Of a stretch of DNA of 64,000 nucleotides, positions 1 through 10,309 are shown piece by piece. Position 1 is the first letter of the stretch. Each line of letters opens with the position of its first letter. The translations under genes were made by a program, and so were the position numbers. The DNA is from Aquatica leii (taxonomy: Eukaryota > Arthropoda > Insecta > Coleoptera > Lampyridae). The notes under the pieces are model-generated. The model had not been told where the DNA came from. It searched no databases and saw nothing but the letters and a program-made list of their open reading frames with translations. The stretch covers positions 75,768,520 to 75,832,519 of the forward strand of contig CM069432.1 of assembly GCA_035610365.1 (NCBI GenBank). The letters run 5' to 3'.

Positions 1-821
1 TGCGAAGATTGGACACAGTACAACCTAACGATTGAATATCCAACTTGAAGCTCGCGTTATAATTATGGAAACCGTGAAATTTGCTTAATCCGTAAATTAC
101 GAATATTGAAAAGAAGATAAAAATCAAACTTTTCCATCACTACACTACATTTTTACGGTACCAATTTTCTTTTTAACTTCCGCGGTAGGGCATAACGAAA
201 CGTACCCTTACCAACCGGTAACCGGTAATTTAAAATTGCCACCCACGATCGATTGATGATTATTCATCCCCAAAAATCAAAACCTCTCATATTTAACACC
301 TCGTTCCCACCAAATTCTCTTCGCTTGCGCGGTAACATCTACGTAAAAGAAAGAACATTGAACAAACAAGAAAAACAAAGACGGCAATTATAATTAGCCA
401 CGTGAATTTCCGCACGTAGACTTTGGTTCACACAAGAACGCTGAGACTTGCATTACTGCAGGTGGCTTAATCAAAGTGTAATTACCAAGAAAAATGTATC
501 AACTTACATTCCACAAAGGAAGTCGTAAATTATAATGAATTGGTATTCTACGAAGATAACCAAATAAAGTACTAAATTAAACTCAAAATTACGGATCTTT
601 ATGCATTTAAAAGAAAATTTCAATAATGATTGAAAACAACTTGAAATATCATTAAACTCAAACCACACAAACAACAAACAAAACGTTCTCGATGCCAATA
701 CCGTATCAAACGATGAAAACAAAACCAAACTACAAAAAAAAAACGCCAATTCAGCCAGCTAAATCTATTTATGGGGCTTGTCATAAAAAGAAAACTGCTG
801 AATCATCAAACGCAGGTCACA
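1..821 (-). repeat. Gypsy-A 3' LTR (partial)
   Basis: Positions 1-821 repeat at 8060-8878 with a handful of substitutions (for example near 172, 531 and 662) and short indels near 308-320 and 490. The outer edge reads TGTGACCTG on the minus strand, directly after a polypurine tract, the expected start of an LTR. The rest of the LTR, about 1 kb, lies left of the window. Short frames at 504-1050 are noise within LTR and 3' sequence. Confidence 0.92.
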
Positions 822-834
822 CCTCCCCTACTTA
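822..834 (-). other. Gypsy-A polypurine tract
   Basis: The minus strand reads AGTAGGGGAGG immediately before the LTR start TGTGACC. This is the position and composition expected of the plus-strand DNA primer of an LTR retrotransposon. Confidence 0.8.
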
Positions 835-2323
835 AAGAGGGATTTCTTAAATCACTCTAAAAATAGACAAACCAACCAAAAAAAAACAAACGAAAACCCA
901 TAACCCAACCCTCACATGGTCACAAAACGACGAGAGAAAAAAAAACGAGACCCAGCCGTTGTGGTTTGACCAAATGACCCCAACCCACCACAACGGAACC
1001 ACACTGTAGCAGTGGACGCTAAAACTGATTGGTGAAGCCAACCAGGGCAATTAACGAGGCACGACTGAACAAGGCAGTACCCTGGGCGGGAGGAGAGCGA
1101 CTACACGGTGCCGTACCGGCGGTGCCTACAAAGAGTACTACCCCGTGCCACGGGCCATCAACGTAAAAATCTCAAAAAAACAAAAATCTAATAAACGGAA
1201 AACGTTTAAAAGAGCGTAAAAATGCGTCAGGCACAAGGGGGTGGGTTTTGCAAGGGACTCATGCCCAGTGCTACCCCCAGGTCCTAAAAGAAAAACATCA
1301 ACGTAAAACCGCCAAAGCCCACCACGGTCGAGCGACCGAGGTACGCGAGAGGTCCTGACTAGGCTTGGGAATTCGGCCAATAAACCCCAACTTAAGGTTA
1401 CCTAGACAGTCCCTAACACGATTTGTCCAAGTACATAGCGAAAGAGTCGTCAACAAGAGGCATAAAGGGCGCGGGGCTTCCACGCAGAAGGGAGTCGCTG
1501 GACATAAAGAAGAACGAAAGAAGAATGGAAAAGAAAGGATAGAAGGCAGAAGAAGAGAAGAGTCGTCACATCCGGTAAATAAAAAAAAATAAACGTCATA
1601 ATCGGTAAAAATGCAACACGGCAGACCTTGGGAAGTGTCTGGCTCGACACGATGTATCCGACATTGACAAAGGAAGAAGGCACGCCATGCGTCACGGGAT
1701 CGGCATGTTGTGAGATCCTACAACCCATAACGTCGAATCCAAAGCACCTTACCCATTGACCACTCTCAAAGTCAACTGCGGCAAGTGTCATCACAAAGAT
1801 AATGTAACTACTAACTAGAGATAGTGTTTACTTACAACTATCCACCGAAACACAATAAACGATAATGTAACTATAAACGCAAAAATAAAACGAAACTAAA
1901 CCTATGGTTCTCGCGATCTCGCAATCATCGAGAACCCCTAACGAAACTAACGTAACGAAACGAAAACCTAAACGATAAGAAGGGTAGCATATGTTTGGGT
2001 TCGACACAGATCACTCGATGCTGCACAATAGAAGAGGGCGCGCTGCGCTTCACGAGATCCGCGCATTGCGTTTTCCCCACAACTACTGCCCTCACCGAGC
2101 GATGGCACCTAGCCGCAAACACTACAGAAATAAAAGATAAGGACAGACAAGATAGCAGAAGAAAGAAAAATGGAAATGAAAGAACCGTTGTTTAGTCGCC
2201 TCTTACGACAAGTGGTGTCCCCACTGTAGAGAAATATTCTTAGTCCGTCTCTACACGGAACCCAAAAACAAAACTAACTAACCTAAAAAAAACGAAAAAG
2301 AAACTAAAAGGTAAAACATAAAA
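835..2323 (-). other. Gypsy-A long 3' noncoding region
   Basis: About 1.5 kb lie between the end of pol and the polypurine tract. The longest minus-strand frames are 114 aa (1450-1794) and 65 aa (1925-2122); neither shows an envelope signature, signal peptide or membrane segment. Two parts (about 1640-1800 and 1990-2110) resemble phrases that I recall from predicted hypothetical proteins of many arthropod genomes, which suggests a recurrent element-borne segment. A hairpin-prone motif near 2190-2215 reads GTCGTAAGAGGCGACTAA on the minus strand. The role of the region is unknown. Confidence 0.55.
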
Positions 2324-4428
2324 CTATTTATCCCCAGTCGGGTTTAACTTTAAGTCCTTGGCGTTCCATATGCCTTTTGATGCTCCCGTGTCATCAGACA
2401 ACTCATAGGTCTGATACGAAACTTTCCGTTTCACGTAGAACGGACCGATAAACTTAGGTGCCAGTTTGGCCGAGAAATATCGAGATGCATCAGAAAGGAC
2501 ATAATTCTTTCGCCACACTGTGTCTCCCACCTCAAAAGGTGCTGGACGACGACGTAAATCGTAATAATGTTTAGCGCGGACATAAGCGGCATTCAAGCGA
2601 TTCTTAATGTCGACGTAAACTTCTCTAAACGCTGGGCTTCTTTCGGCCAAAAAGGTACGATCAGCAAAAGCTAGATCGTCGATAGTGTCTGAATCGGTAG
2701 TTTTTCCATGACGTGATCCGTCGAGACAGATTTCACGTCCGAAATTGGCGAAAAACGGCGTTAAGCCGGTGACTTCATGTACAGCGGTACGAATAGCACA
2801 TGCTACTTTAGCAAGGTACTTATCCCAATGTCGATGGTTGTCTTCGATATACGACGATAACATTGTCTTCATGACTCTGTTGACTCTTTCTGTTGGATTC
2901 GCTTGTGGATGGTAATTAGCGTTAAAAATAATTTTAGACTTATATGACGAAACCATTTTTGTAAATTCTGAACTGCGAAACTGTGTGCCGTTATCACACA
3001 AAAGATATTGAGGAACTCCAAACATTAAAAATACATCTTCTTCAAGACGTTTAGTAACTGCTGCGGCAGTAGCGGAACGTAACGGGAAAAATAAAACAAA
3101 TTTCGAAAAATAATCTGCAACTACAAGGATATACGAATAACCACTTTTAGATCGCGGTAGCGGTCCAACAAGATCGGTAGAGATCAACTGCCAAGGTTTG
3201 TCCACAACAGGATGACGGGTCATAAGGCCAGCAGGACGTTTCTGTTCTGGCTTATGCGTGATACAAACTTTACAACCATTGATGTAACGAATGACGTCAG
3301 CCTTCATCTTAGGCCAGTAATAAAGCGGAACTATTCGTTCGAGAGTCTTAAAAATACCAAGGTGTCCAGCGGTAGGCTCATCCTGAAACTTAGACAATAT
3401 TTCGAGTCGTTTAGACTTAGGCACAACTTCTCTCCAATTGTCATTCTCAGAACGAAGATCGGGATAGTCTACGGTAACATGCTTAAATAGCTTTCCGTTA
3501 CTAATTTTCCACTGTGGAAAAGCGTTAGGTTTTGAACGTACACGTTCCATAAGTTTCGTTAACCATTTGTCCGAAGACTTAGGTTCGGTAATGTCACAAT
3601 CGGTAGTAATGTTGTCGATAGCTGGTACTGAACGAGAGAGTGCGTCAGGTACGACATGATCCTTTCCTTTACGATGAATGATCGTAAAATCAAATTGCTG
3701 AAGTCTAACAGCCCATCGTGCTAGACGACCGGTAGGTTCCTTTAAATTGTGTAACCAGACTAATGATGCGTGATCGGTAACTACAGTGAAAGTGGTTCCT
3801 TCAAGATAAGGGCGTAATTTTTCAATAGACCAAAGGACAGCCAAACATTCCTTTTCGGTAGTGGAATACTTGCGTTCACATTTTGTGAGCGACCTACTAT
3901 TGTAACAAATAACACGTTCTTCACCGTCGATAAACTGTGTAAGAACTGAACCGAGACCAAAATCAGAAGCGTCAGTTTGAACTGTAAACGGAACATTGAA
4001 ATCAGGGCAAGACAAAATAGGTGCGGAAATTAAACAATTCTTAATAATCTGAAAGGCTTCATCACAATCACTAGTCCAATTAAAGCTGGAATTCTTTTTT
4101 AACAGAGACGTCAATGGAGCGATAATTGTCGAAAAATTTGGTACAAATCGGCGATACCACGAGGCCATGCCTATAATTCTTCTAACTTCAGCGACACCAG
4201 TGGGAACTGGAATACGCAAAATTGCATCGACCTTTTCCGGGTCAACCGACAAACCAGTAGAATTGACGATAAAACCAAGATACTTAAGTTCGGGTTTACA
4301 AAAATGACATTTGTCTTTACTTAGCATCAAATTAGCCTCTCTAAGGCGACGAAGAACTTCAGTTAACACTTCCATGTGTTTCTCGAAGGAAGGAGCGCAA
4401 ATAATGACGTCATCTAAATAAACAAAAC
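2324..4428 (-). CDS. pol: Gypsy-A pol, 3' part: RT end, RNase H, integrase
   Basis: This frame holds the RT catalytic YLDD box (codons at 4409-4420), the RT thumb, then RNase H (TDASDFGLGSVL, later TDHASLVWL) and integrase. The integrase zinc region has GHLG followed by CKVC, but the usual first His is Gln (QDEPTAGHLG). Its catalytic triad is visible as STDLVGPLP, LCDNGTQF and NPTERVNR. A GPF/Y-type module (FIGPFYVKRK) and a short tail end the protein; there is no chromodomain. The product would copy element RNA into DNA and insert it in the host chromosome. It is out of frame with the upstream RT part because of a one-base loss in a T run near 4424-4428. Length from the in-frame Met is 683 aa. 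Confidence 0.92.
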
Positions 4429-5559
4429 GTAAGGTTCTAATTCGGGACCTAAAACTCGATCAATCAACCTCTGCCAAGAAGCTGGTGCGTTAGCTAAACC
4501 AAACGGTAAACGCGTGAATTGGAATAACCCACGGTTCGGAACTGTAAAAGCGGTAAACTGCTTAGACTCTTCGCTTAAAGGAATCTGCCAATAAGCGGAC
4601 TTAATGTCGAGAGATGAAATAAACTTAGCGTCACGAAGACGATCCAAAATAGACGACACGTAAGGTAAAGGATAAGCGTCCTTTTCGGTAACTTTGTTGA
4701 CTTTTCTAAAGTCCACGCAAAAGCGATAAGAGTTGTCCTTCTTCTTCACCAATAAGATCGGGCTCGACCAAGCGCTGTTTGACTTTTCTACAACGCCTAA
4801 CTTCAACATTTTCTCTAACTCCAGATCGATTTGTTTCTGGATAAACGGCGAAACTCGGTAATACCGTTGCTTAATTGGTTCGGAAGTAGTCTTGATCTGA
4901 TGTTCGATCAAGTTGGTGCATCCAAAATTTTTATTCGAAGAAGAAAAATGATTACTCACTAAACTATCTAACTGATTGAGCTGTTCTGAGGAAAGATCGA
5001 GACGAGACTGAATAACTGAATCTTTATCTTCCAATTGTGAAATGGTGTCCATATTTTCGAAACGCCACTCACCTTTTCTAAGATCAGGAACGATACCTGC
5101 TTGTTTCCAAAAATCAACGCCTAAAATTAAATTATGCGGAACGTCAGGAACAACTAAAACTTCCAAAACAATAATTTTTCCTTTAATTTCGATTGGGACG
5201 AGAAGTGAACCTAAACTTTGTACTGATTTACCATTAGCTACAATACAATTAATTTTAACTGACTTATTTAACTTCAAACCTAATTGACTAAAAATTTCCC
5301 AACCCTTAGAACCAACAATAGTGCGAGAAGCGCCACTATCTAATAAACTCAAAATTTCATGACCAAAAACTTTAACGTAGACAAAAGGTCTTTCGTCAGA
5401 CTCAGCAGACTCTAAAACATAATCTAACACGACTTTATTCTTAACAAAACTCTTTTTCTTCGAAGAATGTAAACTATTAAAATAGACAGCCGATTTAACT
5501 TTAACCTCTGACGTCACTAAACGGCTTCTTAGTACGTCCTTTACTCGTTTCCCGAACAC
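4414..5559 (-). CDS. pol: Gypsy-A pol, 5' part: protease and RT fingers/palm
   Basis: This 381-aa frame starts in the gag overlap. The aspartic protease motif LLDSGASRTIVG lies at about residues 72-83, followed by the conserved ILGVDFW. RT follows from about residue 225, with VKKKDNSYRF, SLDIKSAYWQI (first catalytic Asp) and LPFGLANAP. It stops at LFI, just before the YxDD box, because one base is missing; the box continues in the next frame (2324-4428). The first apparent codon is GTG inside the gag frame, so expression by -1 frameshifting from gag is far more likely than its own start. This copy cannot make a complete RT without a second shift. Confidence 0.92.
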   Translation of the reverse strand: MFGKRVKDVLRSRLVTSEVKVKSAVYFNSLHSSKKKSFVKNKVVLDYVLESAESDERPFVYVKVFGHEILSLLDSGASRTIVGSKGWEIFSQLGLKLNKSVKINCIVANGKSVQSLGSLLVPIEIKGKIIVLEVLVVPDVPHNLILGVDFWKQAGIVPDLRKGEWRFENMDTISQLEDKDSVIQSRLDLSSEQLNQLDSLVSNHFSSSNKNFGCTNLIEHQIKTTSEPIKQRYYRVSPFIQKQIDLELEKMLKLGVVEKSNSAWSSPILLVKKKDNSYRFCVDFRKVNKVTEKDAYPLPYVSSILDRLRDAKFISSLDIKSAYWQIPLSEESKQFTAFTVPNRGLFQFTRLPFGLANAPASWQRLIDRVLGPELEPYVLFI

Positions 5560-6956
5560 TTAGAACAAGTGCGGACCGTAACGTTAGATTTTCCACAACG
5601 ATAACAAAATAAACCTTTCTTAGGTTCTTTGCAAGAAGCAGCTCGATGGTTAGGCTTCCTACAATTCCAACATAATTGCGGACTACTTCGATTAGAAGAA
5701 GCAGGCGCATTAACGATAGCTAACCTTCGCGAAGAAGGTGCGATACTAGAAGACGGTAATCGTGAATTTTGTCTAACAGGTGGTGTAGATTTTTCACCAC
5801 TACTAACGTTATTCGAAGAACGAGAAACGGCAATGTCCTTAACGTGAGATGTTACGTAAGCGAGATCAGGCTCCATGTCCTGCTTTCTACGAGATGGAGG
5901 CGTGTAAGCTTCAATAGCTTGCATGCGGTCCTCGATAATACGACCAAATTTAATTAACTCTTCAATTGAAGTAACTGACGACAAACCAAGCTGAGTTTGA
6001 TAAACGGGAGAAATATTTCTTAATAAAATCTTTAACTGCTTTTCTTCAGAAAAAGGCTCATCGAGACGTGAAAACATGTTGCGAATAAATGCAACGTAAA
6101 TACCCATAGGTTCATCATTAGCTTGAGTACGACGCTTAATTTCTTCAATAAGACGCTCGTCATAATCGGTAGGCTGAAATTGTTCACGCAAAAACTTAAC
6201 TAAATCTTCCCAAGAATTAACTGAACTACGAATGGACCTAACAAAAATCAATGCATGACCTGTAAAAAGATCAGTACACTCCAAAAATAACTGATGGCTT
6301 GAAACGTTACGCGATAATTGAAGTTCGGCAACTCGTTCTAAGAATGCATTCAATGAAATTGACTTTGCGTCACCTGAAAACTTTAAATTCCATTTTGAAA
6401 CTGAAACACTCTTAACATGACTAACAAAATTTTGACTAACAGCAGAAGACGTCGGTAAAGCGTTATCAACTACAGAAGGTTGAACGACAGGTTCGATGAC
6501 TTCATCGGCGGAAGTAGACGGATTTGAAACAACAATTTGCTTATCCAAAAGTTCGTACTGCGAAATTAAAACAACTAAATCTTTTAGAAACTCATCTTTA
6601 ACTTGTGAATCGTCACCTTGAATAGGAATTGAATTGCCAATACGGTTTAACAAATATTTAATTTTGGTTTCAATTGTAGAAGAAATTTTTGTAGTCGGAG
6701 TAATTTTCAATGAATCTATTAACTTTCTAAGCTCATCGATACCTTCACGAATCGCTAATTTATCTGCATTAAAATCGAACGGATACACGGGACGAGATAA
6801 TTTTCCGGTAGCTTCTTCAATAAGGAAATTCTTGAGTAAACCTCGTAATACGACAACATCTAAAGATGCATCACCACCTCTAATCAAAATTTCATAACGT
6901 AATTCGTTATGCGATAAACGATCAACAATCAATTTGTAACCCATTTTAAAATGCAA
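5541..6956 (-). CDS. gag: Gypsy-A Gag (capsid and nucleocapsid)
   Basis: This intact 471-aa frame starts at the ATG at 6956, the first Met after the primer site. The middle has a retrotransposon Gag capsid core (about residues 190-345, including ECTDLFTGHALIF and FLREQFQP). The C-terminus is basic and Ser-rich with two Cys knuckles: CWNC...H...C is canonical CX2CX4HX4C, while CYRCGKSNVTVRTC has Val in the His position and is followed by CSKC. Gag assembles the cytoplasmic particle and binds element RNA. It ends in the frameshift overlap with pol. Similar variant second knuckles occur in other insect gypsy Gags as I recall, so the Val may be a lineage trait rather than damage. Confidence 0.9.
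   Translation of the reverse strand: MHFKMGYKLIVDRLSHNELRYEILIRGGDASLDVVVLRGLLKNFLIEEATGKLSRPVYPFDFNADKLAIREGIDELRKLIDSLKITPTTKISSTIETKIKYLLNRIGNSIPIQGDDSQVKDEFLKDLVVLISQYELLDKQIVVSNPSTSADEVIEPVVQPSVVDNALPTSSAVSQNFVSHVKSVSVSKWNLKFSGDAKSISLNAFLERVAELQLSRNVSSHQLFLECTDLFTGHALIFVRSIRSSVNSWEDLVKFLREQFQPTDYDERLIEEIKRRTQANDEPMGIYVAFIRNMFSRLDEPFSEEKQLKILLRNISPVYQTQLGLSSVTSIEELIKFGRIIEDRMQAIEAYTPPSRRKQDMEPDLAYVTSHVKDIAVSRSSNNVSSGEKSTPPVRQNSRLPSSSIAPSSRRLAIVNAPASSNRSSPQLCWNCRKPNHRAASCKEPKKGLFCYRCGKSNVTVRTCSKCSGNE
5547..5553 (-). promoter_or_regulatory. Predicted -1 ribosomal frameshift site, gag to pol of Gypsy-A
   Basis: The minus strand has the heptamer GGGAAAC, phased as G GGA AAC in the gag frame and lying two codons before the gag stop. 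A -1 slip here leads directly into the protease frame. The heptamer fits the XXXYYYZ rule for retroviral frameshifting. I did not test for a downstream pseudoknot. Confidence 0.7.
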
Positions 6957-7020
6957 TTACAAAACGGTAAAATCTTCCAAAAATCACGAAACTTAACAGG
7001 CAAACTAAAATTCGAAAAAT
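6957..7020 (-). other. Gypsy-A 5' leader
   Basis: A short untranslated leader lies between the primer binding site and the gag ATG, about 64 bases. Nothing else is recognised in it. Confidence 0.6.
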
Positions 7021-7039
7021 GCCACACGCTTGGGCGCCA
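7021..7039 (-). other. Gypsy-A primer binding site (tRNA-Lys-like)
   Basis: The minus strand reads TGGCGCCCAAGCGTGTGGC next to the inner LTR edge. The first ten bases match the 3' end expected of a tRNA-Lys primer; the remainder matches less well. Confidence 0.75.
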
Positions 7040-7048
7040 AATTATTTA

Positions 7049-8878
7049 TGTTACATTCCAAAATTAACACAAAGTCACTGCCTGTAATGTAGTAACATAA
7101 ACGGGGGTTGTGCCACTAGCTCAATGGAGACGGGGTGGGTTTTATTTAAAAGTTTCGTGATCGAAATGGATTGACTTGTCGAAAACACAAAATCGATAAA
7201 TAATAATGTCGAAATCAAAGGGCGCCAGGAAGGGGTAGTTTAATGGACTAATGACCCTTGCCAACCATAAGTCCGTTTCTGTAGTATGCACCCCCAATGG
7301 ACTTACCTTAGAGGGTGCATTTGCTAAAATCTAAAATAAACTAATAAAGTTACACACGCGGAGGCCGACGGAATTAAAAGCTCTTTACAATTTAATAATT
7401 TAACATTTATTTGAACAAAATAAAACAAAATGAATAAAAAAAATAAAATAAAATAATTGAATTGAAATTGACAAAATTAATCACACAAAACAGTAGCAAA
7501 ATAATAGAAAAATTACGTAAATGCACGTTAGATCAAAACAAATTTACAGTTAATGGAATACAATACACAAACAAAATTATAAAATACACAATACAGAATT
7601 TTAAAGAAATAAACAGCACAAATTAATCAATCTTAAAACATCTATGATCACGGCCGTGTGTGTCGATATAACTTAAAAACAAAATGAAAAATACTTATAA
7701 AACTAATTTATATACATATAATTTGAATCGATAATTCGGTCCCGTTTAATAAATTTTAAACTTGGGATAAAACAGTACCGTAAAATACGGTCATTAATTA
7801 GTTACATTTACGATAACTTCGAAACACTTGTAATTTTTTTTAATTGAAAATTCAAAGCTTTTAACACTTGATCGCGTAAACGTAAATAATATCTTCTCGA
7901 TTAAATAAATGGTGCAACATAAATACCTTGAATTCGTCGTAACTGCAGGAACGAACTTATGGTTAGGTGGTCCGGGATGGCCAAACGAAAAGGTACTCCA
8001 AATACTTTCTATGCCGGCGGAAGAATTTCTTTATTAACACTTAACATAATCCGCACAAATGCGAAGATTGGACACAGTACAACCTAACGATTGAATATCC
8101 AACTTGAAGCTCGCGTTATAATTATGGAAACCGTGAAATTTGCTTAATCCGTAAATTACGAATATTGAAAAGAAGATAAAAATCAAACTTTTCCATCACT
8201 ACACTACATTTTCACGGTACCAATTTTCTTTTTAACTTCCGCGGTAGGGCATAACGAAACGTACCCTTACCAACCGGTAACCGGTAATTTAAAATTGCCA
8301 CCCACGATCGATTGATGATTATTCATCCCCAAAAATCAAAACCTCTCATATTTAACACCTCGTTCCCAATTAAATTCTTCGGTTGCGCGGTAACATCTAC
8401 GTAAAAGAAAGAACATTGAACAAACAAGAAAAACAAAGACGGCAATTATAATTAGCCACGTGAATTTCCGCACGTAGACTTTGGTTCACACAAGAACGCT
8501 GAGACTTGCATTACTGCAGGTGGCTTAATCAAAGTGTAATTACTAAGAAAATGTATCAACTTACATTCCACAAAGGAAGTCGGAAATTATAATGAATTGG
8601 TATTCTACGAAGATAACCAAATAAAGTACTAAATTAAACTCAAAATTACGGATCTTTATGCATTTAAAAGAAAATTTCAATAATGATTGAAAACAACTTG
8701 AAATATCATTAAACTCAAACTACACAAACAACAAACAAAACGTTCTCGATGCCAATACCGTATCAAACGATGAAAACAAAACCAAACTACAAAAAAAAAA
8801 CGCCAATTCAGCCAGCTAAATCTATTTATGGGGCTTGTCATAAAAAGAAAACTGCTGAATCATCAAACGCAGGTCACA
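7049..8878 (-). repeat. Gypsy-A 5' LTR, about 1.83 kb
   Basis: The outer edge at 8878 (TGTGACC on the minus strand) mirrors the 3' LTR edge at 821. The inner edge is set by the primer site at 7021-7039 and is uncertain within 7040-7049; TG...CA ends favour 7049. The LTR is long for an insect gypsy element. It should hold promoter and polyadenylation signals, but I could not single out a convincing TATA box. Only its outer 819 bases can be compared with the other LTR inside this window. Confidence 0.85.
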
Positions 8879-10000
8879 ACTAGAGTGTATCGCACTAAAA
8901 TAATCAAAAATTCACATAACGCATATGACGACGGAATAAAGCTTGTTTGCAATTTAACTATTTAACATCTAATGCACAAATATGAGTAGGACAAAGAAAA
9001 TGATGGGTAAACAAACATAACAGTAATTAAATTTGAATTAAGTTAACGCAAATAACAATTTAAATTATAAACAAAATATCATAACATGAACGCAGATTAC
9101 TTTAATTTTAAAAAAATCACAAGGCCTTGGCCGCATTAAGAAAAGAACATAAGTAAATTGAAACAAAATACAGTAACTTAATTTCAGCAAATCTTTTACT
9201 TATAAAAATTGAAAGTCTTAATATTAAAGCCCGAAAGTTCTAAGTTACGGGATCAGCGACGATAATATACATTTAACACTGAACGCTAAATGTATTTTTA
9301 TTTTTGATATTTAATAATAAAAAAAAATAAATTGATAGGATCGATAAGATCAATATCCCACAATGAAATTTTCATACGAGGTAATTTCAAAGCTATTAAA
9401 TCACTAAGCTCGCAAATAATTAGTTTAAAGAGTAATCAATAAATACTTTAAATTGTTGTTGTAATAGATCCTAAGGTTGCCAGATGTAAACGGCCAGAAG
9501 ATCGAGAGGCTAACCCCAGTTCACAAGAATCCGTCGAAAGAATCTCAAAAGCCGCAACAAAGCCGAAAATGGGACCGTGTCGCACAACAACTTACGATTT
9601 CACGGTACAAAAAAGGAAAAACACTCGAAAGCGCGTGAAATAATAAAAGGCCGTAAATCTACGAATTAGGAAACTGTTTCCAACACATAACTTAAAATTT
9701 AATATGCTTTCTTTCTTTATGACTTCCGCAGGTACTTCATCCTCTCAAGGGTTGATTTAACCCCACACCTGAACTACATTCCGCTGTTTTTAGTGCTTGG
9801 TAATATTGCAAACTGCTTCTTAACTCAAAATCACAGATATTTATAAACGCGGTGCTCTACCACTACCATTACAAACTGTGATATAAATCTTTGTGAATGA
9901 AATTCTGAAAATTTAATTATACTCATAAAGATTAACTTGTTGAAACCGAATAATAAAACTGTCTAATAAATGATAAAAAATCAACATGACTCAATTCCAA
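8879..10000 (-). repeat. Diverged old LTR of the Gypsy-A family
   Basis: Stretches of this region align in order and orientation with the Gypsy-A LTR: 8920-8990 with about 7355-7425 (both have gacggaat followed by tttaacat), 9560-9740 with 8060-8250 (both have ttccgc and a shared cgtgaaat), and about 9830 with 8640 (aactcaaaa). Identity is much lower than between the Gypsy-A LTRs, so this is an older solo LTR or fragment beside or around the younger insertion. Its ends are not clear; similarity fades after about 9900-10000. Confidence 0.6.
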
Positions 10001-10309
10001 CTGCGCTAAGAACGTAGTGAATACAATAAACTTTTAAACCAACTTAATATAAACAAACTGCAAAAATGTATTTAATTACACTAATATCTCAAAAGGGAAA
10101 CATAAATTAGATACCACTGGAATTTTAACAGAGCAAAGAAAATGCCAAATCAATGTAAATGCAGAATCCGAATGTATATGCAGCGTAATAAGTTTGAATT
10201 AATTAAATACAAAAATTTACTTACAAATTTGATTGTCAACAATGAATTTAAAAATGTAAACTAACGTCATTAAATTAACTTGGAGTTATTCAAACAATCC
10301 CAAAGTACA
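10001..10309. other. AT-rich spacer
   Basis: No frame, repeat or RNA gene is recognised. It may be the faded end of the old LTR or a flank of Gypsy-B. Confidence 0.4.

Larger units (their letters stand above)
1..8878 (-). mobile_element. Gypsy-A: near full-length Ty3/gypsy retrotransposon, left end cut by window
   Basis: On the minus strand the order is 5' LTR (7049-8878), primer binding site, gag, protease-RT, RNase H-integrase, a long 3' noncoding stretch, polypurine tract and 3' LTR (1-821, continuing left of the window). The shared LTR part (1-821 against 8060-8878) differs at only a few positions and small indels, so the insertion is fairly recent. Domain order RT-RNase H-integrase places it in Ty3/gypsy. 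No envelope-like frame is seen. One missing base in RT makes this copy defective as read. The left flank lies outside the window, so a target duplication cannot be tested. Confidence 0.93.

Noticed and set aside
504..1050. Short hydrophobic minus-strand frames in the LTR and 3' region
   Set aside because: Composition follows from A/T runs; no family signature.
835..2323. An envelope gene after pol in Gypsy-A
   Set aside because: No frame longer than about 114 aa, no signal peptide and no membrane anchor in the sense direction.
3212..3490. Plus-strand frames inside Gypsy-A pol and similar antisense frames in other elements
   Set aside because: They are shadows of the real coding strand.
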